A DNA stretch of 64,000 bases, from positions 744,001-808,000 of the forward strand of contig NZ_JACBZX010000001.1 in the NCBI RefSeq assembly GCF_013408565.1. The letters are read 5' to 3'. Positions 17,484 through 26,491 of the stretch are shown here, in pieces. The notes under the pieces are model-generated. The model was given only the letters and a program-made list of their open reading frames with translations, was not told the DNA's origin and did no database searches. The DNA comes from Janibacter alkaliphilus. GTDB taxonomy: Bacteria; Actinomycetota; Actinomycetes; Actinomycetales; Dermatophilaceae. Each line of letters starts with the position of its first letter. Positions within the stretch are counted from its first letter, which is position 1. The position numbers and the translations under genes are program-made.

Positions 17484-19016
17484 TCACTGGAAGAGACGCA
17501 GCGCGGTGATCAGGGTCATGACGACGCCGTAGCCGAGCAGCCCCAGCACCACCGCCCACGACAGGACCACCCGCACGGCGCCGCCGGACGCGCCGACCCC
17601 TTCGCCGCCGGCGACGGCCTCGTCCTCGCTCGGCAGCACCTGGACGTCGCCGCTCTCGTGGAAGCGCTCGGCGACCGGCCGCACCAGCAGGTTGGCCACG
17701 AGCCCGACCGCCAGCACACCGACCATGGTCAGCAGGGCCGGGCGGTAGGCGCTGGCGTCGAGCCCGCCGGCACCACCCTGCGCGTCGAGGAAGCTGTTGA
17801 TGATCAGCGGCCCCGCGACGCCGGCGGCGGACCAGGCGGTGAGCAGCCGACCGTGGATCGCCCCCACCTGGAAGGTGCCGAAGAGGTCCCGCAGGTAGGC
17901 CGGCACGGTGGCGAAACCGCCGCCGTAGAAGCTGATGATGATCGCCGAGAAGAGGACGAAGAGGGCCACCGCTGTGCTGCCGACGAGCGCCAGCGCGAGG
18001 TAGAGCACGATGCCCATGCCGAGGTAGAGCATGTAGATCGGCTTGCGCCCGATCGCGTCCGAGGTCGAGGACCACACGAAGCGGCCGGCCATGTTGAAGA
18101 GGGACAGCAGACCGACGAACCCGCCCGCGGCCGCGACGGTCACGCTCGAGGTGCCGTCCTCGCCGCGGAAGAAGTCCTGGATCATCGGGCTGGCCTGCTC
18201 GAGGATACCGATGCCGGCGGTGACGTTGCAGAAGAGGACGACCCAGACGAGCCAGAACTGCGGGGTCTTGATGGCGTTGGCCGCCGAGACGTGCGCGTCG
18301 GTGACCATCTGCTTCTTCGGCGCGGACGAGGGGTCGAAGCCGTCCGGCGCCCAGCCGTCGTAGGGCACCCGGACGTTGGCCACCCCGATCATCATGACGA
18401 GGAAGTAGAGGACGCCCAGGGTGACGAAGAGCAGGGTCAGCGAGCCTCCGTCGGCCAGCGACCCGCTGTCCGAGGGGTCGTAGGCGGGGTCGTAGGCGGC
18501 GAGCAGCTGGCGGGAGAGCGGGGCGGCGACCATCGCACCGCCGCCGAACCCCATGATCGCCATGCCGGTCGCCAGCCCCGGGCGGTCGGGGAACCACTTG
18601 ATGAGCGTCGAGACCGGGGAGATGTAGCCGATCCCCAGCCCGATGCCGCCGATGACGCCGTAGCCGAGGTAGACGAGCCAGAGCTGCTCGGTGGCGATGC
18701 CGAGCGCGCCGACGAGGAAGCCGAGGGACCAGCAGCAGGCGGCGACGAACATCGCCTTCCGTGGCCCCTGCCGGTCGACCCAGGTGCCGAGCACCGCCGC
18801 CGATAGGCCGAGCATGACGATGGCGATGGAGAAGATCAGGCCCACCGAGGTCAGCGAGCTGTCGAAGTGCTCGACGAGCGAGGTCTTGTAGACGCTGGTG
18901 GCGTAGGCCTGGCCGATGCACAGGTGGATCGCGAGCGCGGCAGGCGGGATGAGCCACCGGTTGTACCCGTGCGGGGCGATGGTGTGGCGACGGTCGAGCA
19001 GGGAGAGCACCGACAT
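17484..19016 (-). CDS. MFS transporter, oxalate/formate antiporter (OFA) family
   Basis: 510 residues with 12 helices and a larger central loop. It opens NRWLIPPAALAIHLCIGQAYATSVYK and has the OFA-type GIGLGIGYISPVSTLIKWFPDRPGLATGMAIMGFGGGA segment (split: GIGYISPVSTLIKWFPDR and GLATGMAIMGFGGG). This family exchanges oxalate, formate or related carboxylates. The ATG at 19016 with AAGGA nine bases upstream is preferred to 19058. Downstream is aroQ on the same strand, 122 bp away; no oxalate-degradation genes are seen. Confidence 0.9.
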   Translation of the reverse strand: MSVLSLLDRRHTIAPHGYNRWLIPPAALAIHLCIGQAYATSVYKTSLVEHFDSSLTSVGLIFSIAIVMLGLSAAVLGTWVDRQGPRKAMFVAACCWSLGFLVGALGIATEQLWLVYLGYGVIGGIGLGIGYISPVSTLIKWFPDRPGLATGMAIMGFGGGAMVAAPLSRQLLAAYDPAYDPSDSGSLADGGSLTLLFVTLGVLYFLVMMIGVANVRVPYDGWAPDGFDPSSAPKKQMVTDAHVSAANAIKTPQFWLVWVVLFCNVTAGIGILEQASPMIQDFFRGEDGTSSVTVAAAGGFVGLLSLFNMAGRFVWSSTSDAIGRKPIYMLYLGMGIVLYLALALVGSTAVALFVLFSAIIISFYGGGFATVPAYLRDLFGTFQVGAIHGRLLTAWSAAGVAGPLIINSFLDAQGGAGGLDASAYRPALLTMVGVLAVGLVANLLVRPVAERFHESGDVQVLPSEDEAVAGGEGVGASGGAVRVVLSWAVVLGLLGYGVVMTLITALRLFQ

Positions 19017-19137
19017 CGTTGGCGGTCCTTCGTCAGGGGTGTGCAGGGGTCCGCGCACCCTGGCACCGAGATCGCCGCCCAGGTCGGTGCGCGACCCGGC
19101 GAACCGCTCGGTGCGCCCAGCGCGCGGTCTGCTGCGC

Positions 19138-20118
19138 TCAGCGGTAGTCGCTCACGTCCACCTCCTCCCCCGATCCCAGGGCGACGATGTACGACCAGGC
19201 CCTGGGTTGCGAGCCGTCGACGTCGGTCACCCCGTAGACCCGCCCGAGCTCCTCGGAGGTCGTCGACCGCTGGTTCCACCGGGACCGGTCCGGGTCGGCG
19301 GCGACCGCGGCGATGCAGCGCCCGACAAAACGCGGGGACTCCGAGACGGCGAAGGAGGGCGGCCCCTTCGCCTCCGGACCGACCCAGGCCTGCTGCCAGG
19401 TCTCCTCGGTGACGCCGAAGCCGTCGAGCATCATCTCCGAGCGCAACCAGCCGGGGCTGACCGCCAGCGCCGTCCCGCCGTGCGGCGCGAGCTCCTCGCC
19501 GAAGGAGCGGGCCAGCCGGGTGATGCCCGTCTTGACGAGGTCGACGTAGGCGTTGATCCGGTAGTGCCCGTCGTTGTAGGCGGCGTCGCCGTCGGTGAGC
19601 CCGACGTGCAGTCCGCCGGGTCGGCGGTGCAGCAGGCCGAGGCCGTGGGTGGCGGTGAGCAGGTGCGCCTCCAGGGTGCCGCGCAGGATCTGCCGTCCGG
19701 TGCTCACGTCCTGCTCCCACACCGGCCGGTCCCACTCCCCGTGGCGGTGCTCGCCGCCGAGGCTGGTGACGAGGATGTCGAGCCCGCCGTGCTCGGCCTC
19801 GACCCGGGCGAAGAGGTCGCGGACGTCCCCGTCGTCGGTGTGGTCGGTCACGGCGACGACCCCGGTGCCGCCGGCGGCGGTGACGAGCTCGGCGGTCTCC
19901 TCGACCGTCTCCGGGCGGTCGTAGTCGGACCGGTGACCGGCGGTCGAGCGCCCGGTGCACCAGACGGTCGCGCCGGCCTCGCCGAGGGCGACGGCGACGC
20001 CACGGCCGGCTCCCCGGGTGGCCCCGGCGACGACCGCGACCCGGTCGGCGAGGGGACGCCCGGTCCGTGGCTGACCGGTCGGGGTCGTGGAGCGGTCGGT
20101 GCCCTGGTTCGTCGTCAT
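19138..20118 (-). CDS. SDR-family oxidoreductase, atypical active site
   Basis: 326-residue short-chain dehydrogenase/reductase. The NAD(P)-binding motif is VVAGATRGAGRGVAVAL (about 27-43, T-G-x3-G-x-G type), with DILVTSLGG replacing the usual NNAG. The catalytic region reads HYRINAYVDLVKTG: the Lys is present but a Val stands four residues before it where Tyr is expected, with a Tyr one position further upstream. Activity is therefore uncertain. Monocistronic; the ATG at 20118 is one of two close starts. Substrate unknown. Confidence 0.85.
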   Translation of the reverse strand: MTTNQGTDRSTTPTGQPRTGRPLADRVAVVAGATRGAGRGVAVALGEAGATVWCTGRSTAGHRSDYDRPETVEETAELVTAAGGTGVVAVTDHTDDGDVRDLFARVEAEHGGLDILVTSLGGEHRHGEWDRPVWEQDVSTGRQILRGTLEAHLLTATHGLGLLHRRPGGLHVGLTDGDAAYNDGHYRINAYVDLVKTGITRLARSFGEELAPHGGTALAVSPGWLRSEMMLDGFGVTEETWQQAWVGPEAKGPPSFAVSESPRFVGRCIAAVAADPDRSRWNQRSTTSEELGRVYGVTDVDGSQPRAWSYIVALGSGEEVDVSDYR

Positions 20119-20209
20119 CCACACATCGTGCCGCCGACCACCGACAGCGTCGGGGGGGCGACCTGTGCTGGTGGATCGCGGCGCCTGGCATGCCGGTCAG
20201 CAGCGCCGG

Positions 20210-20629
20210 TCAGGGTCCGTGCGTGGCCGTCCCGAAGGGGTTGTCGATGACGTAGCGCCAGACGCCGTCGGTGCCGCGACGGGCGACGTCGGTGGCCGTG
20301 CCCGAGACGCGGATCTCCTCGCCGTCCGGGGTGGTGCCCTCGATCGTCCAGTCGACGATGAGCAGGGCGATGTCGTCGGCGACGTACACGTGGCGGGGTC
20401 TGACCTCGATCGGGCAGCCGAGCGCCGCCAGCTGTCCGTTCGCGTCACGACGGGCAGCTCCCGTGGTCGGCCAGCCGGGGCTGCTGACGAGCACTCCCGC
20501 CTGCTCGTAGACGCGCTCGATCATCTCGGGGTCGCCGGTGTTGAACGCGGCGGCGAAGGCGTGCGGCTGCTGCTCCGGGCTCGTCGCCAGGGGGATGTCA
20601 CCGTCGGGTGGGAGGCTGGTCCGTGTCAT
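20210..20629 (-). CDS. SnoaL-like / ketosteroid isomerase-like domain protein
   Basis: 139 residues of NTF2-like fold: HAFAAAFNTGDPEMIERVYEQAGVLV is the typical first helix pair and VYVADDIALLIVDWTIEGTTPDG the beta sheet. Members include polyketide cyclases, isomerases and many stress proteins; this one has no diagnostic catalytic residue I can name. It is divergent from an HxlR regulator with only 24 bp between the start codons, so that regulator probably controls it. Confidence 0.85.
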   Translation of the reverse strand: MTRTSLPPDGDIPLATSPEQQPHAFAAAFNTGDPEMIERVYEQAGVLVSSPGWPTTGAARRDANGQLAALGCPIEVRPRHVYVADDIALLIVDWTIEGTTPDGEEIRVSGTATDVARRGTDGVWRYVIDNPFGTATHGP

Positions 20630-20653
20630 GGCGACAACCAAGCAGGAGGCCTC

Positions 20654-21055
20654 GTGGCTCACCAAGCGGTAAGCGCCTGGGACGACGAGCTGGTGCCTAC
20701 GGCCGACGGGCGCACCCGGGCACCGTCCCCGGACTGCCCGGTCGAGGTGGCGCTGGCTGCCGTCTCGGGCCGGTGGACGACGCTGGTGCTGCGGAACCTG
20801 CTCTCCGGCGACAGCCACTCCTTCTCCGGGCTGGCCGCGTCGCTGCCCACCCTCAGCGACAAGGTGCTCACCGACCGACTGCGACAGCTCGTGTCTGCCG
20901 GGCTGGTGGAGAGGACCACGACGAAGGGGGTCCCGCGGCGCACCACGTACCGGGTCACCGCGCGTGGCGAGGAGCTGCGTCCGCTGCTCATCGAGCTCTA
21001 TCGGACCGGCCTGGCGCTCGGCTCGCACGACGAGGCTCGACCCGGCGAGACCTGA
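20654..21055 (+). CDS. HxlR-family transcriptional regulator
   Basis: 133-residue winged-helix protein: SPDCPVEVALAAVSGRWTTLVLRNLL (conserved Cys and RW) then FSGLAASLPTLSDKVLTDRLRQLVSAGLVERT. GTG start chosen for the AGGAGG six bases upstream. Its start is 24 bp from the divergent SnoaL-like gene, so both share one control region, and it is the likely regulator of that gene. The ligand is unknown. Confidence 0.9.
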   Translation: MAHQAVSAWDDELVPTADGRTRAPSPDCPVEVALAAVSGRWTTLVLRNLLSGDSHSFSGLAASLPTLSDKVLTDRLRQLVSAGLVERTTTKGVPRRTTYRVTARGEELRPLLIELYRTGLALGSHDEARPGET

Positions 21056-21110
21056 TCCCGCTCGCCGGCCTCGAGGTCGGTGGCGTGGCCAGAATCCTCC
21101 GCGCGATCTC

Positions 21111-21139
21111 TTGCCATCGAACATATGTTCGAGTAGAGT
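21111..21139 (+). promoter_or_regulatory. Promoter of the HNH gene (-35 TTGCCA, 17-bp spacer, -10 TAGAGT)
   Basis: TTGCCA 21111-21116 and TAGAGT 21134-21139 are 17 bp apart, with six bases then the ATG at 21146. The expected transcription start coincides with the ATG, so the mRNA is probably leaderless. Confidence 0.75.
21117..21132. promoter_or_regulatory. LexA (SOS) box
   Basis: Perfect palindrome TCGAACATATGTTCGA, matching the mycobacterial/actinobacterial LexA consensus TCGAAC-N4-GTTCGA. It occupies 16 of the 17 bp between -35 and -10, where LexA would fully block the promoter. Confidence 0.9.
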
Positions 21140-21145
21140 TGATGC

Positions 21146-22783
21146 ATGAGCGCAGACCCGACGACCGCGGCACCCACCCGGGTGGCGCGCGTCGACGAGG
21201 TCTTCGCGGCGGCGCACCGCGCGCTCGACGACCTCGACCGGGAGCTGGACCGGATCCACCGCGCAGCCGGCTCGACCGGCGCGCCTGGCGGTGGGCGAGC
21301 CGCACCTGTCACCGAGGAGCCGCCCGTCGGCGCGGCCGAGCTGGCCTCGGTCATGACCCGCCTCGCGAGGGTCGCCAACCGCGCGCAGGCGCTGCGGGAC
21401 AAGGGTGGGGCGATCGTCGTCCGATCCGGGGTGCCGGAGCGGCAGGGCGCGAAGGACCCGGCGCAGTGGTTCACCCGGGTGCTGCACACCGACCCTCGGA
21501 CCGCGCGGGGCGACGCGCGCCGGGCCGAGGCCCTGGACCTCGCCGAGCCGGCGCGACCCGCACCCGAGGACGACGCCTCCTCCGGCACGAGGCTCACCCT
21601 GATCGGCGCGGAGGGGAGCGCCGGGTCCGAGGGGTCCGACAGCTCGACGGGCGAGACATCGACGAGCCCGGGCGGCTCGACCCCCTCGGGACCCACCCCG
21701 ACCGGTCGCGCACAGCTCTCCGGCGACCTCTCGGCCGCGCACGCCGACGTCATCACCCGGGCCCTGCGCAACCTGCCGGACGGGCTGGATCCGGCGGCAC
21801 GGGAGCGCTGCGAGACCGAGCTGCTCCGGATGGCCTCGACCCGCTCGCCCGTCCAGCTGCGGCGTGCCGCCGCACGCGTCATCGAGCACGTCACCGGCGA
21901 CACCGTGGCGGCTGACGTCCACGAGGACCGGCTGGCCCAGGCCGAGGAGGACGCCGCCTGGGAGCGGGCGTCCTTCTGGATGAAAGACAACCACGACGGC
22001 ACGATGTTCGGGCAGTTCACCGTGCCGACGCTCGCCGGCACCGCGCTGAAGAAGATCGTCGAGGCCATGTCCGCGCCGCGCCGTGCGCCGAGCCGAAGGG
22101 CTGGTGGTGGTGCGGGCGACCAGAGCACCACGGATCGCACGGGCGGCTCGGGCGGCTCGAGGGGCCAGCACGGCTCCGACGCCCCAGGCGGCGATCGGCC
22201 CAGCGACCGGCTCAGCGGGTCTGACTGGGCGCAGATGAGCTGGAAGGAGCGGCAGCAGGAGCGGATGCGCCGGCAGGGCCAGGAGCTCGCCACCCTGCTG
22301 ATGCACCTGCCGACCGACCACCTGCACGACAAGATCGCCGCCACGGTCATCGTCCAGACCCGGCTCACCGACCTGCAGTCACAGACCCGCCGGATCGGCA
22401 CGGACGACAGCGGCTGCGGTGTCTCTGCTGCCGCTGTGCGACGGGCCGCCTGCGGGGCCGGCATCCTCCCCGCGGTCATGGGTGGAGACAGCGTGCCGCT
22501 CGACCTTGGCACCCAGCGACGGTGCTTCTCCGAGACCCAGCGCGCGGCCCTCGCCCTGACCTACGGCAGCTGTGCGGCGGAAGGGTGCGACACCCCCTTC
22601 GCCTGGACGGAGACCCATCACCTCCGAGCGTTCGCCGCGGGAGGGCAGACGGACCTCGCCAACGCCGTCCCGTTGTGCGGTCACCATCACCGGCTCATCG
22701 ACCGGGCCGACGAGCACACGATCAGCCGAGATCCGGCGAGCCGACGCGTGTCGATCCGCTTCCTCAGCAGGGTCAGACGCTGA
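21146..22783 (+). CDS. DUF222 and HNH endonuclease domain protein (13E12 family), SOS-controlled
   Basis: 545 residues. An all-helical DUF222 domain (about 15-390) with low-complexity Gly/Ser-rich insertions near 150-185 and 315-350 leads to a C-terminal HNH nuclease (about 478-520): C-x-TPFAWTETHHLRAF, then DLANAVPLCGHHHRLIDR, with the metal-binding His and Asn visible. It is the same architecture as the 13E12 repeat proteins of Mycobacterium tuberculosis. A LexA box in the promoter implies induction by DNA damage. The role, nuclease in repair or in a mobile element, is not established. ATG 21146 is supported by the leaderless promoter geometry. Confidence 0.93.
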   Translation: MSADPTTAAPTRVARVDEVFAAAHRALDDLDRELDRIHRAAGSTGAPGGGRAAPVTEEPPVGAAELASVMTRLARVANRAQALRDKGGAIVVRSGVPERQGAKDPAQWFTRVLHTDPRTARGDARRAEALDLAEPARPAPEDDASSGTRLTLIGAEGSAGSEGSDSSTGETSTSPGGSTPSGPTPTGRAQLSGDLSAAHADVITRALRNLPDGLDPAARERCETELLRMASTRSPVQLRRAAARVIEHVTGDTVAADVHEDRLAQAEEDAAWERASFWMKDNHDGTMFGQFTVPTLAGTALKKIVEAMSAPRRAPSRRAGGGAGDQSTTDRTGGSGGSRGQHGSDAPGGDRPSDRLSGSDWAQMSWKERQQERMRRQGQELATLLMHLPTDHLHDKIAATVIVQTRLTDLQSQTRRIGTDDSGCGVSAAAVRRAACGAGILPAVMGGDSVPLDLGTQRRCFSETQRAALALTYGSCAAEGCDTPFAWTETHHLRAFAAGGQTDLANAVPLCGHHHRLIDRADEHTISRDPASRRVSIRFLSRVRR

Positions 22784-22787
22784 GCAG

Positions 22788-22883
22788 GCGAGGGTCCAGC
22801 CGGGTCAGGCGCTGAGGCAACCAGCACTCGGTCAGCCAGCACTCGGTCAGCACTCCGTCAGCGAGCAACGAATCAGCCAGCAC
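22788..22883. repeat. Short degenerate tandem repeats (CAGCACTCGGTCAG)
   Basis: Two exact copies of CAGCACTCGGTCAG (22822-22835, 22837-22850) and decayed copies on both sides fill the gap between the convergent HNH and ppc genes, the last running into the ppc stop. No terminator hairpin is evident. Confidence 0.7.
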
Positions 22884-25631
22884 TCAGCCGGTGTTGCGCA
22901 TGCCGGCCGCGATGCCGCTGATGGTGTGCAGCAGCGCCCGCTCGAGCTCGGGGCCCTCCTCGCCGGCGCGGTGCCGGGCGAGCAGCTGCACCTGCAGGTG
23001 GTGCAGCGGGGTGAGGTAGTTCTCCCGGATCTCCAGGGTGGTGCGCAGGGTCTGCTCCCGGTCCAGCAGGGCGTCGTCGCCGGTCACCTCGAGCACCTGG
23101 GCGAGGGTCAGCTCGTGCTCGGCGACGATGTCGTCCAGCAGCGGCTGCAGCTCGGCCGGGGCTAGCGCACCGACGTACTGCCGGGCGATCTCGAGGTCGG
23201 TCTTCGCCAGCGTCATCGCGACGTTGTCGAGGAAGGTGCGGAAGAACGGCCAGGTGTCGTACATCTCCCGCAGGTCCTCGATCCGGTCGGCGGTCGCCGA
23301 CAGCCCGCTGCCCACCCCGAACCAGCCGGGCACGATCTGCCGCGACTGGGTCCAGCCGAAGACCCACGGGATCGCGCGCAGGTCGTCCAGCCCGGCGTCG
23401 GCGCCGGGCCGCTTCGCCGGTCGCGAGCCGATGTGCAGCGCACCCAGCAGATCCACCGGGGTCGAGGCGAGGAAGTAGTCGGCCAGCCCGTGCCGCTCCA
23501 CCAGCCCGCGGTAGCGCTCGTGCGCCGCCCCCGAGAGGTCGTCCATGAGGGCGTCCCAGCGCTCCGACTGCTCCGGGGTCCGCCGGTCCTGCCGGTGCAG
23601 CAGGCTCGCCTCGAGAGTGGCCGCGACGAGCAGCTCGAGGTTCTGCCGGGCCAGGCTCGGCAGGGCGTACTTGTCGCTGATCACCTCGCCCTGCTCGGTG
23701 ACCTTCACCTCGCCGTCGACGGTGCCGAAGGGCAGCGCCATGATCGCCTCGTAGGTGGGCCCGCCGCCACGGCCGACCGACCCGCCACGACCGTGGAAGA
23801 AGGTCACCCGCAGCCCGTGCTCCCGGGCCAGGTCACGGATCCGGCGCTGAGCCCGCTGGATCTGCCACTGCGAGGCGGCGATCCCGCCGACCTTGTTGCT
23901 GTCGGAGTAGCCGAGCATGACCTCCTGCACGTCGCCGCGCAGCCGCAGCAGCTCGCGGTAGGAGGGGTCGCCGAAGAGCGCCCCGAGGATCTCCACCGCG
24001 TTGGCCAGCTCGTCGACGGTCTCCAGCAGCGGCACGAAGCCGACCCGGGCGACGCCGCCGGGCAGGTCGACCAGACCGGCCTCCCGCCCGAGCACCACCG
24101 CGGCCAGGATGTCGTCGGCGTGCATGGTCATCGAGACGATGTAGCTCTCCACGGTGCGCGGGCCGAAGGCGTCGAGCGCCCACCGGATCGTGCCGAAGGC
24201 CTCCGCCGTCACCGCGGCCTTCTCGTCCAGGGGCAGCGGCTGCCGGGCCAGCGGACGTCGCCCGGCCAGCTCGGCCGACAGCGCCGCCATCCGCCCCGGC
24301 TGGTCGAGCTCGGCGTAGGGCACCTCGAGGCTGCCCACCCGGTCCAGCAGCTGGCCGACCGCGGCGTGGTGCTTGTCGGAGTGCTCGCGCACGTCCAGGG
24401 TCGCCAGGGTCAGCCCGGTGGCGCCCACCGTGCGCACCAGCCGCTCCAGCTCACCGCCGGCGGCCAGCGGTCCCTGGTGGGTAGCCACCGAGCGGTGCAC
24501 CAGCTGCAGGTCGTCGAGCAGCTCGGTGTCGTCGCGGTAGTCCCGGTACGGCTGGTGCTCGGCGTCCTCGCGCACCCGGGTCTCGGTGAGGCCGAGCCGG
24601 ACCTCGACGCAGGTGAGGAAGAGCCGGTAGGGCTCCTCGGCGTTGAGCCGGCGGTAGCGGCGCTCCACCTCGGGCAGCGCGGCGAGCATCTCCTCCAGCC
24701 GCGCGGTGAGGTCCGGGTCGCACGGGGAGAGCCGGTCGCTGATCGACAGGTCGCGCCGCAGCGCGTCGACCCGGGTGCGCAGCAGCCGGATGCCGTGCAC
24801 CGCCTGCAGGCGCAGCACCTCCTGGGTGACCGCGGGGGTGACGTTCGGGTTGCCGTCGCGGTCACCGCCCATCCACGTGCCGAAGCGCAGCGGGGTCGCC
24901 TCCAGCGGCAGCGCCACCCCGGCCTCGGCCAGCCGGTCGCGCAGCTCCTCGACGACGTCCGGCACCGCGGCCCGGGAGAGGCCCTCGAGGTAGTAGACGC
25001 CGTTGCGCGCCTCGTCGGTCGGGTCCGGCGGCTCCACCCGGATCTCGTCGGTGCGCCACAGCAGGTCGATCGACTCGGCCAGCCGCCGGGTGCGACGGGA
25101 CGAGTCCGGCTCGTCGAGCAGCGCCGCGATCCGGCGCAGCTTGTCCAGCGTGGAGCGCCGGGTGACCTCGGTCGGGTGCGCGGTGAAGACCGGGCGCACC
25201 ACGAGCCGGGCGACCTCCTCGGCGACGTCGGTGGCCGGCACCCCGGCCTCGCCGATCCGCTCGACGGCCCGCTCCACCCAGCCGCCGCGGGCCGCGTTCT
25301 CCGCGGCCAGCGCGCGGCCGCGGTGCACCTGCTCGGTGACGTTGGCCAGGTGGAAGTAGGCGGTGAAGGCCCGGGTCAGGCTGACCGTGTCCGCCAGGCT
25401 GAGCTCGGGCAGCTCGTCCAGCGACCCGGTCTTGGTGCGCTCGCGCACCTGCTCGACGAGGTCGAAGAGCTCCTGCCCCTCGGTGCGCACGATGGTCTCG
25501 CCCAGGAGGGAGGTCACCAGACGGATGTCCCGGCGCAGGTCGGCGTCGGGCGAGGCGTCGGCGGTGGGTGCGGCCGAGGTGTCGGCAGGCCGGCTGTCGG
25601 GCTGGCGGTCGGCGGACGCGGTGTCGGTCAC
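22884..25631 (-). CDS. ppc: Phosphoenolpyruvate carboxylase
   Basis: Anaplerotic enzyme making oxaloacetate from PEP and bicarbonate. 915 residues, the normal length. Catalytic landmarks: FTAHPTEVTRRS (about 153-164, catalytic His), GGDRDGNPNVT (about 257-267), LGYSDSNKVGG (about 572-582), FFHGRGGSVGRGGGP (about 605-619), and the invariant C-terminal NTG. GTG start at 25631, followed by an Ala/Asp-rich extension of about 30 residues before the conserved domain. Monocistronic, convergent with the HNH gene. The 224-bp upstream region is shared with the divergent dinB-like gene. Confidence 0.98.
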   Translation of the reverse strand: MTDTASADRQPDSRPADTSAAPTADASPDADLRRDIRLVTSLLGETIVRTEGQELFDLVEQVRERTKTGSLDELPELSLADTVSLTRAFTAYFHLANVTEQVHRGRALAAENAARGGWVERAVERIGEAGVPATDVAEEVARLVVRPVFTAHPTEVTRRSTLDKLRRIAALLDEPDSSRRTRRLAESIDLLWRTDEIRVEPPDPTDEARNGVYYLEGLSRAAVPDVVEELRDRLAEAGVALPLEATPLRFGTWMGGDRDGNPNVTPAVTQEVLRLQAVHGIRLLRTRVDALRRDLSISDRLSPCDPDLTARLEEMLAALPEVERRYRRLNAEEPYRLFLTCVEVRLGLTETRVREDAEHQPYRDYRDDTELLDDLQLVHRSVATHQGPLAAGGELERLVRTVGATGLTLATLDVREHSDKHHAAVGQLLDRVGSLEVPYAELDQPGRMAALSAELAGRRPLARQPLPLDEKAAVTAEAFGTIRWALDAFGPRTVESYIVSMTMHADDILAAVVLGREAGLVDLPGGVARVGFVPLLETVDELANAVEILGALFGDPSYRELLRLRGDVQEVMLGYSDSNKVGGIAASQWQIQRAQRRIRDLAREHGLRVTFFHGRGGSVGRGGGPTYEAIMALPFGTVDGEVKVTEQGEVISDKYALPSLARQNLELLVAATLEASLLHRQDRRTPEQSERWDALMDDLSGAAHERYRGLVERHGLADYFLASTPVDLLGALHIGSRPAKRPGADAGLDDLRAIPWVFGWTQSRQIVPGWFGVGSGLSATADRIEDLREMYDTWPFFRTFLDNVAMTLAKTDLEIARQYVGALAPAELQPLLDDIVAEHELTLAQVLEVTGDDALLDREQTLRTTLEIRENYLTPLHHLQVQLLARHRAGEEGPELERALLHTISGIAAGMRNTG

Positions 25632-25855
25632 AGGCTTCTCGCCCTTCGTCTCGGGTCGAGCCCTGCAGGGCTCGGGTCAGGTGCGGACGGGGGCGGCGGG
25701 ACGCCTCCGGTCGGGTCGGTCGGCGCGGCGGTGCGCTGGTCCCGGGCCCGTGGCGGTCGGTCAGGACTGGGGCGAACCCTAGCGAGCCGAGGTTGCGGGG
25801 ATGTTGCGTCGCTCACACGCCGGACGGTGTCGGTGGCCGCTGCCAGGCTGTGCGC

Positions 25856-26446
25856 ATGGCGACGCCCGAGGACCCCAAGGCCACGCTGCACCGCTACCTG
25901 CGCCAGAGCCGCGAGGCGCTGCTGTGGAAGCTCGACGGCCTCTCCGAGCGCGACCAGCGCCGCCCGCTCACCCCCACCGGCACCAACCTGCTCGGCCTGA
26001 TCAAGCACGAGGCCTTCTGCGAGCAGGGCTACCTCGGCGACACCTTCGGCCGTCCGGGCCCGCTGCCCGACCTGTGGGCGGACCTGACGCACGCCGAGGA
26101 CAACGCCGACATGTTCGCCGCCGAGGACGAGAGCGCCGCGGACGTCGTCGCGATGGCCCGCGCGGCCTGGGCGCACGCCGATGCGACGGTCGACGCGCTC
26201 GACCTCGATGCGACCGGCCGGGTGCCGGGGTGGCCGGCCGAGCGCGCCGAGATCACCCTGCACCAGGCGCTCGTCCACCTGCTCGTCGACGTCGCCCGGC
26301 ACGCCGGCCACGCGGACATCCTGCGCGAGCAGCTCGACGGCTCGGCGGGGCTGCGGCCGGACATGGACAACCTGCCCGAGCAGGATCAGGTGTGGTGGGC
26401 CGAGCATGTCGCCCGGCTGCAGCGCATCGCCGACGCCCGCGGCTGA
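25856..26446 (+). CDS. DinB-family protein (DUF664)
   Basis: 196-residue four-helix-bundle protein. Three His typical of the DinB metal site are visible in LIKHEAFCEQ (about 49), LHQALVHLLVDVARHAGHADILREQLDG (about 143-160). The family contains thiol transferases using mycothiol or bacillithiol; that role is possible in an actinobacterium but not shown here. A CAGGCT hexamer six bases before the ATG could be a leaderless -10. Divergent from ppc, convergent with DUF1361. Confidence 0.88.
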   Translation: MATPEDPKATLHRYLRQSREALLWKLDGLSERDQRRPLTPTGTNLLGLIKHEAFCEQGYLGDTFGRPGPLPDLWADLTHAEDNADMFAAEDESAADVVAMARAAWAHADATVDALDLDATGRVPGWPAERAEITLHQALVHLLVDVARHAGHADILREQLDGSAGLRPDMDNLPEQDQVWWAEHVARLQRIADARG

Positions 26447-26491
26447 TCCTCGGGCTCGCAGCCGGAGGCGACGATCAGGTCGGCGCGGTGC

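Noticed and set aside
22884..25631. Second start of ppc further downstream
   Set aside because: The N-terminal extension is rich in Ala/Asp but the GTG with upstream GAGAAG is acceptable and no better start exists.
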